DNA from: Schistocephalus solidus
Lineage: Eukaryota; Platyhelminthes; Cestoda; Diphyllobothriidea; Diphyllobothriidae
Length of the DNA: 64,000 nt
NCBI GenBank assembly: GCA_017591395.1
Contig: WEDG01002905.1
Coordinates: forward strand, 62,001 to 126,000
Direction: 5' to 3'
The position numbers were made by a program, and so were the translations under genes. Under the pieces are notes generated by a model. That model worked only from the letters and a program-made list of their open reading frames with translations, had not been told where the DNA came from and did no database searches. Position 1 is the first letter of the stretch; each line of letters starts with the position of its first letter. Below, piece after piece: positions 12,640 through 25,100 of the stretch.

Positions 12640-13480
12640 CCTGGTGGTCGATGACCTTGAGCCTTCGTAGGGTTTGAAGTCTTAGCCTCACCTTGGAACC
12701 GAAAAAGGCGGAGATCCGTCCAACCATCGGCATCGCGGATTACCTTGGTCACCAGCACGTCCTGTCTATCTCACCTACGAACAAGAACAAAGTCCAGCAG
12801 CTGCCAGCGACGCGACCGAGGGTGCATCCTCGTGGCCTTCTCCCGCGTCGGAAGGCGGAAGAATGTGTTGGTCAGCAAGAGATGCAGTTCTTCACAGGTT
12901 AACGGAAGAAGGAGGCCGTTATCGGTACAGCTACCGAGACCGTAGGGACACAGCACTCCCTGCCAAGCAGCGTGGTTCGTCCCGACGCGGGTGTTGAAGT
13001 CACCAAGGACAATTAGCTTGTCCGCCTTTGGCACAGTCACCAGCAGGGCATGCGGGTTTATGCATATTTTGTCCTTCGCCACCTCAGAGCTCGTCATTGG
13101 GCGAGCGTTAGTGTTGATGATGGTGGTGAACTTGTCTCCAAGAAGAGGCAGGCGGAGGCTCATCAGGCGATCACGGATACACTGCGGCAGACAGGGCAGA
13201 CGTTCCACGATGTCATTCCGGATGGCAAAGGCAACACCAGCGTCGCGTCGCTCTGCCTTTGGTTGGCCGCTCCAGAAGAAGGTGTAGCCGGCACCCTACT
13301 CCTTCAGCTGACCCTGCTCAGAAAATTGGTTTTCGCTGAGAACAGCAATATCGTTCTTGTAGCGCCAGTTCCCGAGCGACGAGCGCCGTCCTCTGTTCCG
13401 ACCGGTTGCTCCTAGGATTGTCTAAAAAGGAACGAACATTCCAGGCTGCTAGTGTAAGCGGACTTACCCGTGCAGCCCAG
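12640..13480 (-). pseudogene. Endonuclease domain of the RTE-like LINE
   Basis: The main open piece (13208-12771) contains KADKLIVLGDFNTRVGTNHA, the conserved GDFN block of AP-type endonucleases, followed by LTNTFFRLPTREKATRMHPR and a LLDFVLVRR end block. The N-terminal strand (the usual 'WNVRS'-like start) is recognisable near 13460 but lies in another frame with stops between. The domain would nick target DNA to prime reverse transcription. It is broken and not expected to function. Confidence 0.75.
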
Positions 13481-14099
13481 AGGGTATGGCGCGGGAGGAG
13501 ATGGGGACGGGGGCATTGTTGTTTGTTTAAGTATTACGACCGCGTATTTTGCAATCTGTGAGGCGCGGCCGGCTGCAGAGTACGTGAGACCAAGCATTTG
13601 TTTAGGGCACCTTTTCTAGCCCCTTCCTCCATGAGAAGCAAAGCAGTGCTGTTCCTAAACAGGGCTGCTCGGACATCCCAGACGGTTGCCAAACTTCACT
13701 ATGGGACACGGTTTTGTTTTAGTGGGAGAGCGACGCGAGTTAGTCTGGGCTGCCCAGAGGGTTGCTGTCACCCCCACTGTAGGAATTTTTGAGAGGGGGA
13801 GTGATGGGAAGTTCGGGGGTCAGACATACTGGGTGTGGAGGTACACAAAACACCGGAGACCCTCATCTGGTTTAGCCTGCCGGTCGTGACGGTTGCCCGG
13901 GATGTGGCCGCTGGGAAGAACCCAACTTCGATGAGCCACAGTTGAGAGTTGGGTACCAGTTAGAGGCGGCCACAAGAGCATTCACCACAGGTACGAGACA
14001 ATTGGAGCGACAAAATGCTATCTGTGTTGTGCTATCTCTCACTAGTACCCCAAACAACCCACTTTTTAGCATAAACCTTTGATTTTTGTACCTTCCTAC

Positions 14100-15750
14100 A
14101 ATTATTTAATTTTCTGCCAGCAGTCAAATGTTGCCGGATAACAAAATACACCAAAAATGTCTACTAAAATAAATCAAGTAGTACATGGATTTACATTTGG
14201 TGTGCAACTGTACTGGCCAAACAACCACAGGTTTAAAATGACCCAGAGACAACTTATCATCCTCCTCATGCGCATCTGGGATAATTTACCCCTTTATTAT
14301 GAAGTTCCTTGTGCACGACTACAAAGCTGAATGGAATTGGTTCAAACTAGAAAAGGCAAACGCGTGTGTGTTTACAGTGGGCCAACGAAAAAGCGCCTGA
14401 CTGTCAGATAGGTTAAAGAAACGCCCAGAAAGGGAAATTCATTGTTCCCTCAGCGTCAAGAACATTGCCGATGGAGTACCGTTTGCTGCCTGAATGTCAG
14501 CTCTTTGTGACCGCAGCTCTACTCAAATACCTAGAACCCTGTCTTATTTGCAGGCAGATTACGTCCCGAGGATAAGGCCAAATTTGCATAAAAACGGATA
14601 TCATGTTGTCATTGTGGAGTTAACTCCATATTTTTTGCATTCTCCCTTACATATTTATATTGTGTTTTTCTATATTGCAATCTCTTTCCAAATACTTATT
14701 TTTAAGAATTATGACATTATCTGTGATTATTGATTATCTAGACATTAAATGCTATCACGCATTAAGTTTCTTGAGCGGAACACCTGCATATGACCTTAAC
14801 TAATTTTATTGTCCTCCATCTTACGCAATCTCAGCTCAATGCTTAGGTTGACGCAGCGAAGGATAATAGCAAAACAGTCATCACAGGATTTGTCGGCATT
14901 AATAAGTGGTGCTTTCACGCAAATACCCGCCTCCACATGTATCACGTACACCCGAAAAATGCAGATCAATTACACAGGAGTCAAAAATTATTATGAAACA
15001 TGTTTTGTCACTATTTTTCCATGCCGAATCATGAATTGTTGACAAAAACCAAAAACGTGCATGCAGTGGATAGCACTATAACATTTTTGAAAACAGGATG
15101 TTCGGAATACCAAAGCCTGGGAGTGCGGACGCTTGCATTGTTCTTTTTGTAGCCTGAAGTACGCGTTATTGAACCAGCGTACTGATTAAGATCGGATTTT
15201 CTACAGTGTTAGACGTGTTAGCAGTTAGCCGTTAGCTGTGTTAGCCGTTAACAGCTGGCCATACCCGGCCTCAGGTTTGCAAGTCCAGTTGCTAAAACCC
15301 ATTTTTTGTTTGTTGAAAGTGCAGTCTTTGAAAAATTTAGTCACGGGCTTTTTGTCCTATTGGTTAAGAGAAGGTATTGTAAGTATATTAGAGAGTGCTC
15401 ACTGATCACTTTATGAGACCTACTCATCCTGTGGTACCTTAAGACTTGATCCAGAGTCGCACGCACCCTTGCAAAGAGACCACCTAAAAAGATAAGAGAG
15501 ACTCGATTGACAATTGCTGGTTTATTAACCGTCATCAGTATCTTGTACTAGTCGTTCGGCGAATGCCTACGGGACTTTAGATAAAACCCCAAGGTATCAT
15601 GGACTGAGAAGATACCCTAAAGCGATCAGTGAGCTTCCTCTACTATATGCGTATATATATTAACTTCGGAAGAGACAAACACCCATCCTTTGACTTTCCA
15701 AAGCAAACAAACTTTGTATTGGTTCGTGAACAGGCTACGAACTTCTGTAG
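14100..15750. other. No gene seen
   Basis: Short open frames only. It lies between the RTE-like LINE and a SINE. Confidence 0.4.
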
Positions 15751-15756
15751 TAGAAC

Positions 15757-15910
15757 AGTACCGACAAAGACTAGGAAGACAGGAATGGCTATTTTGGATT
15801 GTTAGCCGGGATCAGCCTGCCAAACCCAACCCCAGGTGTTGCGCTACCCCAGGCTTGAACACGCGACCAGTTGCTTAGAAGTCTAATGCTCTAACCATTG
15901 AGCCAGGAGC
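15757..15910 (-). mobile_element. Single tRNA-derived SINE copy
   Basis: The + strand shows accgacaaagac near the start and, in reverse, a degenerate A box (GGCTCAATGGTTAGAGC) and B box around 15852-15870. The order matches the SINE units at 48 kb, though divergent. Confidence 0.6.
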
Positions 15911-15999
15911 GCGTGGTCTTGCCGGTTTAGACCGGGAATATGCACATTAGTGAATAGGCGTACACTAATCGGATACGGAATGCACTCAGTCAATTGACT

Positions 16000-16150
16000 T
16001 CTAATCAACAGGCCGTGGGTTCAAGCCTCGGGTGCCAAAACACCTAGGGTTGGATATGGCTGTCTGATAACGGCTAATAATCCAGAGCTGGCCATTCCAG
16101 TCACCCTGATACTTGCTGATGCCTATAATACTAGCCGAGAGACGGAGAGT
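16000..16150 (+). mobile_element. Truncated tRNA-derived SINE
   Basis: The B-box region (gtgggttcaagcctcgggtg) is followed by the SINE body (gataacggctaataatccag, ggccattccagtcaccct). The A box is missing or eroded. It lies about 100 bp from the oppositely oriented copy at 15.76 kb. Confidence 0.5.
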
Positions 16151-16839
16151 AATCGATGGCCCAGAAAGGCCTTATCATCTAGACCCCCGGATGCTCGGAC
16201 ATTATATGAAAATTGTTCTAAAGGAGTGATTTTAACCTGAGGGTAGTTGTTGCACAGAAACTCTCCATGTCAGTGGTTATCGAGTGTTGTAAGCATTCGC
16301 CGTATATCTGTGTGCTGCTTGGGTTGTGTTTTCATAACGAATCAGGCAGGAGTTTTGCTAGACCACAACGGGGGACTAATCAGGGTCGTGCAGTAATTTG
16401 GCTGCGCAACAATACCGGATACCGCACATGGAGATGAAGTCGCACGCCTAGGCACAGGCTCATGCTAAACCAACCATATACACCCAATACGCGCATTGTA
16501 TGGCTGGATAGCTCGGATAGTGAACTGATGCCTGGACGAGGGAAGAGTGAGGTCAACACTTGGAACCCGTCTCCACTCACTTCAACGCATATTCCGCAAG
16601 GTAAACAAGCTGAGACGTTTTTAAACTGTCTCGGTGGGATAAGCACCGTGTCTTGGGAAGGCTGCCAACTGATGGGATTAACTCGGCCTTCTTTTAATTA
16701 CGCAGAGTTGGGCTGCAATCGGTCTTTATTAATGTGTCCCCTATGACGCTTCTACGCAAATGGATCCAGGGCGCTGCTCTCCCGTTTCTGTGTAAACGGA
16801 TCCAACGCACGCAGAAAAAAGTGTATTGAACGTCCAGAC

Positions 16840-17000
16840 TGTCCCGTAGCTTTGTCAGCCACTGCGTCCAATCCCACTTCCGGGTTTCATTTTTCTATCT
16901 AATCCATGAGGGTGAGTGAGGAGAGAGTGTGAAAGATGCTGCACAAGTATATCATCACTGAAACCTAGTTCACGCGCATGTCACCGTCCCGGCAGCCTTT
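16840..17000. repeat. Dispersed repeat, partial copy 3
   Basis: The segment gaggagagagtgtgaaagat...catgtcaccgtcccgg corresponds to the 3' part of copies 1 and 2. Confidence 0.4.
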
Positions 17001-17812
17001 ATGTTGCAAACATACGGTGAGAATAATCATGGTCGAATTGTACTGTGCTATTTTGTCAGGGCTTTATTTCGGAAAACTCGTTAAGAATGCTTGCATAAAC
17101 ATTTTCACTAGTTATGCCCTATAATTCATGCAAAAGGCATGTACCGAGGCCGATATTTATACATTTTCCTCGTAAACGTTCAGGGCGAGGTAGACAGTAG
17201 GACACTTTTTATTACAAGGAGCCTACAGACAGCTCAGTCACCTCACCGCACCGTGAGCAACCGTTGGTGTTGACTCCCGCCTAATGTGTACGCGCGTACG
17301 TCTCCTTACAACCAATCAGGCCACGGCATCAGGTCCACCGGCGTCAAGGCATCACCACTCCGGGACTGAGTCACATGACTCATGCAGTTCACAAGGGGTG
17401 CTATCCGATCAATGGCAAAGCCACGAGTAAGCGGCTGGACTGTTGACAAGAAACGTGCATTTCCACATACGTTACTATACAAAACCTACTTTTTGTACTT
17501 AAGTAGGCTTAAGGTTTCTGTCGAAACTTATACTTTGGTTAGATTCCCCCGGATTTGGAAGTTGGTTATACTGAATTAGCCCTCAAACGACTACAACAAT
17601 TAGAGATATCGTATGCATAATGATAAGCTTATTTAGTAAAACTTCGGAAGTCATGACGTGGATAAACAGGCGCTGTTGAAGTTTATATGTTTCACAAAAA
17701 CAGTATTTGCCAATAGTCACATTAAATTCGTAAATATTAGTTTAATTATAAAAAAAGTTTGTCTTGCTCACGGACTTATTGGTAAGAAACACTTTTCGCT
17801 ATTCTTCCACGA

Positions 17813-19123
17813 TTAGTCAGAATAGGCACAGACGTCGATGAGCACGTTGTACTCCTCAGTGGCCTGCTTGGCAAAAACCGCTGTAATCAAGCAAACGTGA
17901 AATGTTAAATCCCAATGTTTTATCATCAACTATTAATATCCTATCTATGCAATAAAACAATTTCTACTGCTGAGAAACTACTCTTCGCGAGTTGCCAAGA
18001 CATTCGACCCATCCACTGTAATGTCCAATTTTTAAAAAAATTAAACTATTGCAAAGGAAGCTGCCGCCTATGGGGTACCATCAGGGCCTTGGTTAGCAGG
18101 TGTCAAAGATTAGGTAACTTTCGTAACGTGACCTCATTGCACATAGTTTATTTTAAATTCACATGCATTCGGTGAGATGTGTCAGTTGCTGAGACAGAAT
18201 TTGGGTCGTTTTTTGATTGCAATATAGAAATTTGCCCTTCCGGGTCTGAGGAGTGGGATCGAAGACATTCGTTAGCTTTTCACTTCAATGATATCTGATA
18301 TTTCAACGTCTATCGAAAATCTGGCTGAAGGTGAAGGTCTTTTATTGCAACACACTGAATATATGTTCAGGTTATAATTTTTTGACCAAACACACTTATC
18401 CACGTGACCACGATGAGGAAATGTACTTTTAAAGTTCACAGTTGTCTTAAAAACGAACCTGCTGTTGGTTGCACAGAACTATTTCTCACGTACGTACGAA
18501 TACGTATACGCACTCTGTGTGCGAAATCTACAAATTGAATTTTCAAAAAGACAAAGCTGGTGTTCATGAACATTTGGTTTATTTTATATTTAAATTCTTA
18601 TAATCCTTATTGTATGCTCACAGCAGACTGAGAGAGTTAGCGTGATCAAACAAAACCGCGTATACTTGAATGGAAAGTTTCATAAAAACACTATCAGTCA
18701 ACGTTTCAACTGGGTTTACTGCCTTCGGTCAGGCCGACAAACAACCAAAACCCTCGGTGAACTAAACTAAAGATGCAAAAAGGAGAACTATGCGGCGTTT
18801 GATCTGAGATGTGCTTGCCTGCCTATAATGCCACAGTCCACTAAAGTAAGAACAACAAAAAGCTTCCAAAAAGCGAAAATTTCCATATCTGAACAAAGCT
18901 GCAGGGGATGCAGGAAACGAACTGCAATATAATGATTCAGAACTTGAAAATGCACGATGATTATAGCTATCTATCACTCAAATGTTTCTTTTGAATTAAA
19001 GTCTCCTGCTTACATTTACATTCAGATGTATATATGCAGAAGCCGTAGAATTTAACATCATTTGCCTCTCGTTCAGTTAAGCGTGTGATGTAAAACGGGA
19101 CTGGATTACACAAAATACCGCTA
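17813..19123 (-). CDS. Unidentified gene, two 3' exons (Cys-containing C-terminus)
   Basis: Two exon-like segments join in phase: 19123-19014 (acceptor ATGCAG, donor GTAAGC) and 17880-17813 (acceptor GATTACAG, stop TAA). The first reads SGILCNPVPFYITRLTE then FYGFCIYTSECK; the second reads VFAKQATEEYNVLIDVCAYSD and stops. Neither contains an internal stop. The split codon (T + CG) restores Ser, which is one of three possible phases. No canonical AATAAA follows within about 70 bp. Four cysteines in about 58 residues suggest a secreted or disulfide-bonded C-terminus, but I do not recognise a family. Upstream exons were not found. Chance cannot be excluded. Confidence 0.35.
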
Positions 19124-19689
19124 CTGCATGTCAAGAATTTAGTCCTTAGTTGCAAATAGGTTCGTCGTACTGCACATTCCCGCCATGATTCTTCTCAGAG
19201 TAAGACGTTTTGTGTAATTTGATCGAATGATGCGCCACGTTTTCCTCAAAAGTGAAAACTACTAATATGAGTCATTTTAGAGGTTGAATGGAGTCCAGTT
19301 ATAATTGATTTGCTGTCTGTTTTGCGGTTTCAAGCTCAAAAGCACCTCCCTTATATCGTCAGTCTTTCCGTCCGTCATCTCGCCAAAAGTTCAGGTCGAT
19401 AGGATCTTTATATCTTACATTTAGCTGGAATGCTCGTAGTTGGTTTATTTTAGGGTATTATATAATAACGGTCCACTCCTTCACTTGAAGCAAATTAAAC
19501 CCATGTCAGCATCTAGGACCGAAATGAAAACAAGTACAATTGAGTGTGAAAGTACAAGGGCTGAGTAAATGGCGTTACTTATCATCGGCCTAGGGTTCCC
19601 GTGTAAAAATAGTCTCAGGAATAAACATCTGGAGGGCATCTACCTATTGAAAATGGACATTTGTTGGTTTAGGAGGTATTTTCTTAAGT

Positions 19690-20130
19690 ACGTTCCACCA
19701 GTCGTACCCCTAAATGGGCCGCGAGGAAGATGTGCTTAGACGAACGCGGCAGCCAGATCAGGATACGGCAGGCGTTACTCGATATGCTCTTCCACAACAG
19801 ATACCGAACAGGGAGGCGTTGTGGCACGCGTAGGTGCAGGCTCCCACCGCATCAGCCCCTCTTGCCATTTATATCACTCCCAGTCCATAGAATCTGAATC
19901 AAGAGTGGCAGAACGGTCGGGAGCGTCTCCGGCAATGCCAGCCACCCGCGCTTGACCCTGTCGCTGGTCTTCTTGACTCTGCCCTGACATCGGGCACAGA
20001 CGGGTAAGGGAGGAGGGAGTGTGGTAGATGCAGTGAAATTCTTATATCACTCAAAACTAATCCACGAACAAGTCACCGCCCCTGCACCATCATGTTCTGG
20101 AGCACATGGTGGACATGGTCAGACTACGAC
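19690..20130. repeat. Dispersed repeat, copy 1
   Basis: This GC-richer block contains gggagcgtctccggcaatgc, cagccacccgcgcttgaccc and gggaggagggagtgtggtag. Similar strings occur at 41.2-41.5 kb and, in its final part, at 16.85-17.0 kb. No coding was recognised; it is probably a non-autonomous element. Confidence 0.5.
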
Positions 20131-20139
20131 GGTCAAACT

Positions 20140-22150
20140 GTCATGTCCACCTGTATCAATGAAAATTGAATTTTTAACGTAAAGAAAATGCGCCCAAGGC
20201 TTAATGTGGAAGCCAAAATCATGTCGGACTGGTTGAAACTTCATATTCTGATTCTATTTGACACGCAATTTTTCTAATTGCAGTGTGGGAAAACTTACAG
20301 TGGCTCGTACTACAGTTAATGGTCCCTCCCAATTTTCCTCCCTTGTGACGGCCACGATTTTGAATTATATAATACTGAAATGCAGCCCCCTATCATAAAG
20401 CATGCGCAAAAATACAAAAATTGGTTTTATAGGCCATTTTTAACAAAAACAACGCGAAAACGGCACGACGAAGGTGATAAAAGGCCTTACTTAAAGCCTT
20501 AATAAACAGCTCGAGAAATCTAATTTGCCCAGGTCAATGCATTTTCAATGTTTATGGTGACATGTTAGACTAATACTCGATGATTTCCTCGCCACAGCAA
20601 TAGCCAATCTTGTAATATAACATAATAATATCTTAAGCTCGTCTGCAGATTGTAAAGATGCAGTACGTTCAGTAGGCAGTTGCTTTCCGTTCGGAACGCC
20701 TGGTCACGAGAAGTTAAAGGTCCTATGTTTGCTTGAATAACTTCTACTCACGATGTTGTGTACGTGTGACCTATGCATCACATTAGCATTGTGGTCAAGA
20801 CGGTTGCTGGGCAACCAGATGCACTTTCAAACGCTCACCTGTTTGGACATCATGCATGATCATAAACTTGCAATCATCACCCAATCTGAACGTGCAGAGA
20901 GCTCGCCGTGGTAATAAAAACCAAGAGAGGACCTTTACCATCATGATTTTTACGTCAAAATCAGTTGAAACATGGATGTATTTTTGGATGCCTTCTTTGC
21001 AATAACCGATTCTAATTCGGGTAAGAACTGAATTTTTGACTTCAAATGCCTTCCTTTTTAATGCATGATAAAAAGAACTTAAATTTATAAAAAGGTCCAA
21101 TCAGAGCGAATCCTCTAGTTATCCCTTCAATAAATACAATGTTAAATACATTCTATGGCATTCCCGGTGCGCGATATAATACATTTTATATTTATGCATT
21201 GTTTTTGCGTTTTGAAGAGTGCTTAAAATTAAACGAATTATATACTAGGCACAAATCAAGAAATTACCCAATTTAACAGGTTTTAAAAACAATATAATAC
21301 AATATCTTTGTCAAAATTCTTCACTTCGGAAACTGTAGACGCTGTTTTTATATTTTTTATCGAAAAAAAGATGCACTGCTTCATGAAAAATGGACTTGGA
21401 TTTTCACTACCATTCAAAATGCAATACTGTGTCACTAGATAAAACCAATTTGAAAAATGTAGATGAGCAGTCTAGAAGCTATGAGTTGTGCAGAAGCTAA
21501 GAAAGTATTTGAACATTTTTGAGTGAACCAAAGGATTTGTAATAGAAATTTGTAACCAGTTTACCTTTGTGATTCATTTGAACGAACTTCCATTAATGTC
21601 CAGCAAAATTATATCTAGTGCAAACGGCGCCACAAAGCGCCAATGCGAAAAATAATTTGTAATTAAGTAGAATTCCATCTAATAACAGAATTTAAAATAC
21701 TAATTTTCATGTCAACGAATAATTCTTCATACCATTGCCGATGGAGAAAATATTTTTTCCCCCGTTCCGAAGTATCATCCCATTATCAGGTTTATCTTAC
21801 ATGAGCACATGCTTCTACTTTGCAGGCATCGGTGACTGCCAAAAGTTAAGTTCACATTTACAAACTAACCCTCAACATGTTCATGGATTTCGAAGTATAT
21901 TGACTGTTTACCAAAACTTTTTATTCGAAATATCGTCCAAAATTGGATACCTCTCCTGATTATTTTTTAACAAAATGAAGTGTGCGAGGTCCGTTTAAAT
22001 TAAAAACACCTCTGCAAATATTCTCCTAAAACTGCTCTTTTTAATCAGTATAAGTAGGAAAATCACAAAACGTATATGTCTTCCTAGGGAAATCTTTAGT
22101 TCTTCATGCTCTGCAAATCTCTTTTAATTACAAGTTCTTTGATTTTAATT
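20140..22150. other. Presumed 5' flank or first intron of the + tegumental gene
   Basis: By analogy with the 2.6-kb first intron of the paralogue, the missing first exon may lie here or further upstream. I could not find a candidate encoding a start Met and a DxD half-loop. Confidence 0.3.
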
Positions 22151-22154
22151 TTAG

Positions 22155-25100
22155 AGATAATAAAAAAATCTGATCTGGAAGCTTATCGGATAAAGTACGA
22201 GCTCGATAAGACATTTGTAGAAGTAAGTTTATACATTGCTTTATCCGTCGCATACGGATTTTTAAATTCACGAATCATGTTTAACGGCTTCCTATACCCA
22301 AAAGAAAGAATTAACAGAGTCAAATTTAAACTTTGATATACTTTAGGTAGAAAAAGTTTTGATGATCTTCCAATGTTTCCTGAAACGTTTATAAAGGCCT
22401 TTACTCATGAGTCTTCCTCTTGAGTTTTCATATTAAAGCGTCGTAGTAGTTCTTTCTCTGCATATTCTCTATAATGCACAGGTTCGCAGAGGGCCACATA
22501 CCCTGGTTCTTAAGAATTTTGGTTGAGGTTAATTTATCAAAGACATCTAATTAAACAAGCCGCTCCTAGGAATATCCCGATCACAACTGGTATGAACAGG
22601 ATCATGATAAATGCTATCAATTTCTTCGAACTAAAAGCGAAGACTGTAGGCTAAAATAAAGCAATGGCATGCTTTGAAATATATATGGAAGGAAATGGAG
22701 GTTGTGCCTCAATTATTCGCGTATTTCAGCTGCTCACAGGTAATTGTGGTTTCTCACTCCCTCGAATACAGAGTTCGATCGTATTCATTTTGAAGTTAGA
22801 AAAATAGCCTTAGGTTTACTCACGTATTAGTTGCTGAATAACTTTTTTTACCACTATCTAGTTTTTAGAAGTCTTCATTTTTAGCATAGTTTTTTTTTTC
22901 AACTGCAAAAGCAGAAAATGAGGTTAAAAAGTTAGATCTCTTGAGATAATATGCGTAAAGAAGCATATTTATTTATAAAATTCCGTGTAAATGCACCCTT
23001 CGTTTGTTTTAACAGAAATGGCTGAATGTATTTGACGAGAACGGATGTGGAGAAATCACCCTTGAACACTTCTGTGATGTTCTTGGTCTTAAGCCTATAG
23101 ATGCGTAAGTTTACGCAAAAAATGGAAATTAAAATGCTATTTTGTGTTTTTGATGCCTCCAGCTGAAATTTACTGTGAAAGTAATCAGACAGACAGTAGA
23201 ATCTGAGTGTTTATCAGGAAAATAATCAAAAGTATAAGGACTGAATTAGATTAAAAGCCATAACATACGTCGCCTTAAGCAATTTATCAGGTGTGAATGA
23301 GATGAAAATCTTTGATGCGACACATGGGCAGAACTATGGTTGAGTCAAAACTAGGGCAATTCTAATAAATTACACATAAACTCAATTAGACTAGCAACCT
23401 TTCTAAGTCAAATACGGGGAGTAGAAAAGAAATGAATGAATGCAGACAAATTTTTGATTCAAAGTAGGAAAAAGAGTTTGCTGAAATGAAGGTGAGTGTA
23501 TCGTACTCAGAACTACAGTTTATGTGGAATAGACATAAGAAAAAGATTTTTATTTGGTCACTATATATATAGGAGAAGCGTCAAGGTGTTTTTTCGTGTG
23601 ATCAACTACGAAGTTGCTTGTAAAATAAAGACGCGAGTTATTTGCTGAATAAACAACCTTTGATAATAACTTTTATCTCCTGAGTAAATTACGTGCTGTG
23701 GAACATAAAAAAAGTTTGCGAATTGTTGTATTATATTTGGATAATTTGGTTAAAATTAACACTTTATAATGGTCAAATTAAATGGAATACAGTATAATTT
23801 ACTAAATTTATGGGCCATTAAATATAATTTGAGACATGTTAATACTATAGCGCTCTCCTTTTCTATACATTTTGAAAATATATGGTGCATTTAAACCAAA
23901 CTAATTTTCAGTAACGAAATTGCAAAGGATATTTTATGCATCCGTTAATTTTCTCTTCAAAATGGCAGATCGGATAGTTTGTGCAGTGTTAAGCTCATCC
24001 TATATTGATTTCCAATGACGTAACGAGCTAGTTTGCTTACATTGTAGTCTTTCGCTTTCCTGCCAGCGACGGAATCCGCATTTAATCTAAACTGACCGTT
24101 TACGAAGTTAATTAGCAAGTTTTGTTTAAGAGCAATCTGTAAATATATTTTATTTCTTAACTGCTTAGATGTCATAATTTGTCTATAACTGTGGTGAAAA
24201 AACTGGGATTAAATTTAGCTTTTTTATCTTTATTCATAGACGCCTGCATTTCTCTGCGATTATTCAACAGGACACAAAGAATGTGGAGGTAATTATGGGG
24301 GATGTGTCACGTGAAATGAGAATGCTTATGCTGCGGATACTTTGCAGTACTTTCAGGGACTACCAAAATAACCGAAAGGTATGCTCTATAGGCTACGTTT
24401 TTGACTACCTATTAATACGGTATATTAAATATCTTGTAAAGTAGCGAGAAAAATGCTTCATATTATTTGTAAATATCGAAGCGAAGGTTACATAAGGACT
24501 GTAAAATAATATATCACAATGTCTAAAACACCATCTTAAGAGAGTAAAGTAAGGTAGAAATATTCATCAGCAGACCTATATATAAAAATCATATTTTGTA
24601 TATATTCGTGGTAGCTCAGCGTAAAACAGGTTCCAGGTATTTAGTTAAGCCGTTTGTTCTGGGTCAGATTTCAGGGAAAGTAAACAGTTTTGTCTGCATA
24701 GCCTGAGCTTCCCTTGTTTATCAGTCGGCTTTACTTGGACAAATCTGATAGATGGCTCGGGAATCCGGACGAAGAATGAGGGGTCCGGTGGCCACAGCCT
24801 TTAAATGGTTTTCATAGGCAATGCGCATCTCCAAATCATTTTATTACTGCTGCCATGGAATTCGATATACAAAAAAACATATCGTACATTACGAACGCTA
24901 AGACTGATGAGGCACGGGACGGTTTTACTACAACAGCATCATCCTAGGTGCTGATCGATAAATTTCTCCTCGTCGATCGGTTCCAAACGAACATTGATCG
25001 GCCCAGTTGAAATTGAAACAACAGAGTTAACCGACTATATGAGCTCCAATATTTTACCCAATGCATTTAAGGAACTTGCATCCACCATGCTTTTGAACGG

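Larger units (their letters stand above)
9796..13600 (-). mobile_element. RTE-like non-LTR retrotransposon with C-terminal zinc fingers, decayed
   Basis: Reading the - strand from about 13600 to 9796 gives, in order, an AP-type endonuclease, an RTE-like reverse transcriptase, a connection domain and C2H2 zinc fingers. Frames change repeatedly and stops interrupt every domain, so this is a dead copy. Sequence from about 14090 to 13600 may be its 5' leader. Such elements copy themselves by nicking DNA and reverse transcribing their own RNA at the nick. The architecture matches the abundant RTE-like family of diphyllobothriidean tapeworms as I know it. A 3' fragment of the same family lies at 2.94-3.59 kb. 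Exact ends and target-site duplications were not resolved. Confidence 0.85.

Noticed and set aside
20795..21100. 101-codon - ORF with a donor-like site (CAAACAG|GTGAGC)
   Set aside because: The phase does not join the downstream exon at 19123 and no family is recognised. Kept only as a weak candidate first exon.
24600..24690. GTAGCTCAG-like start of a tRNA gene
   Set aside because: No cloverleaf pairing or intact B box was seen.
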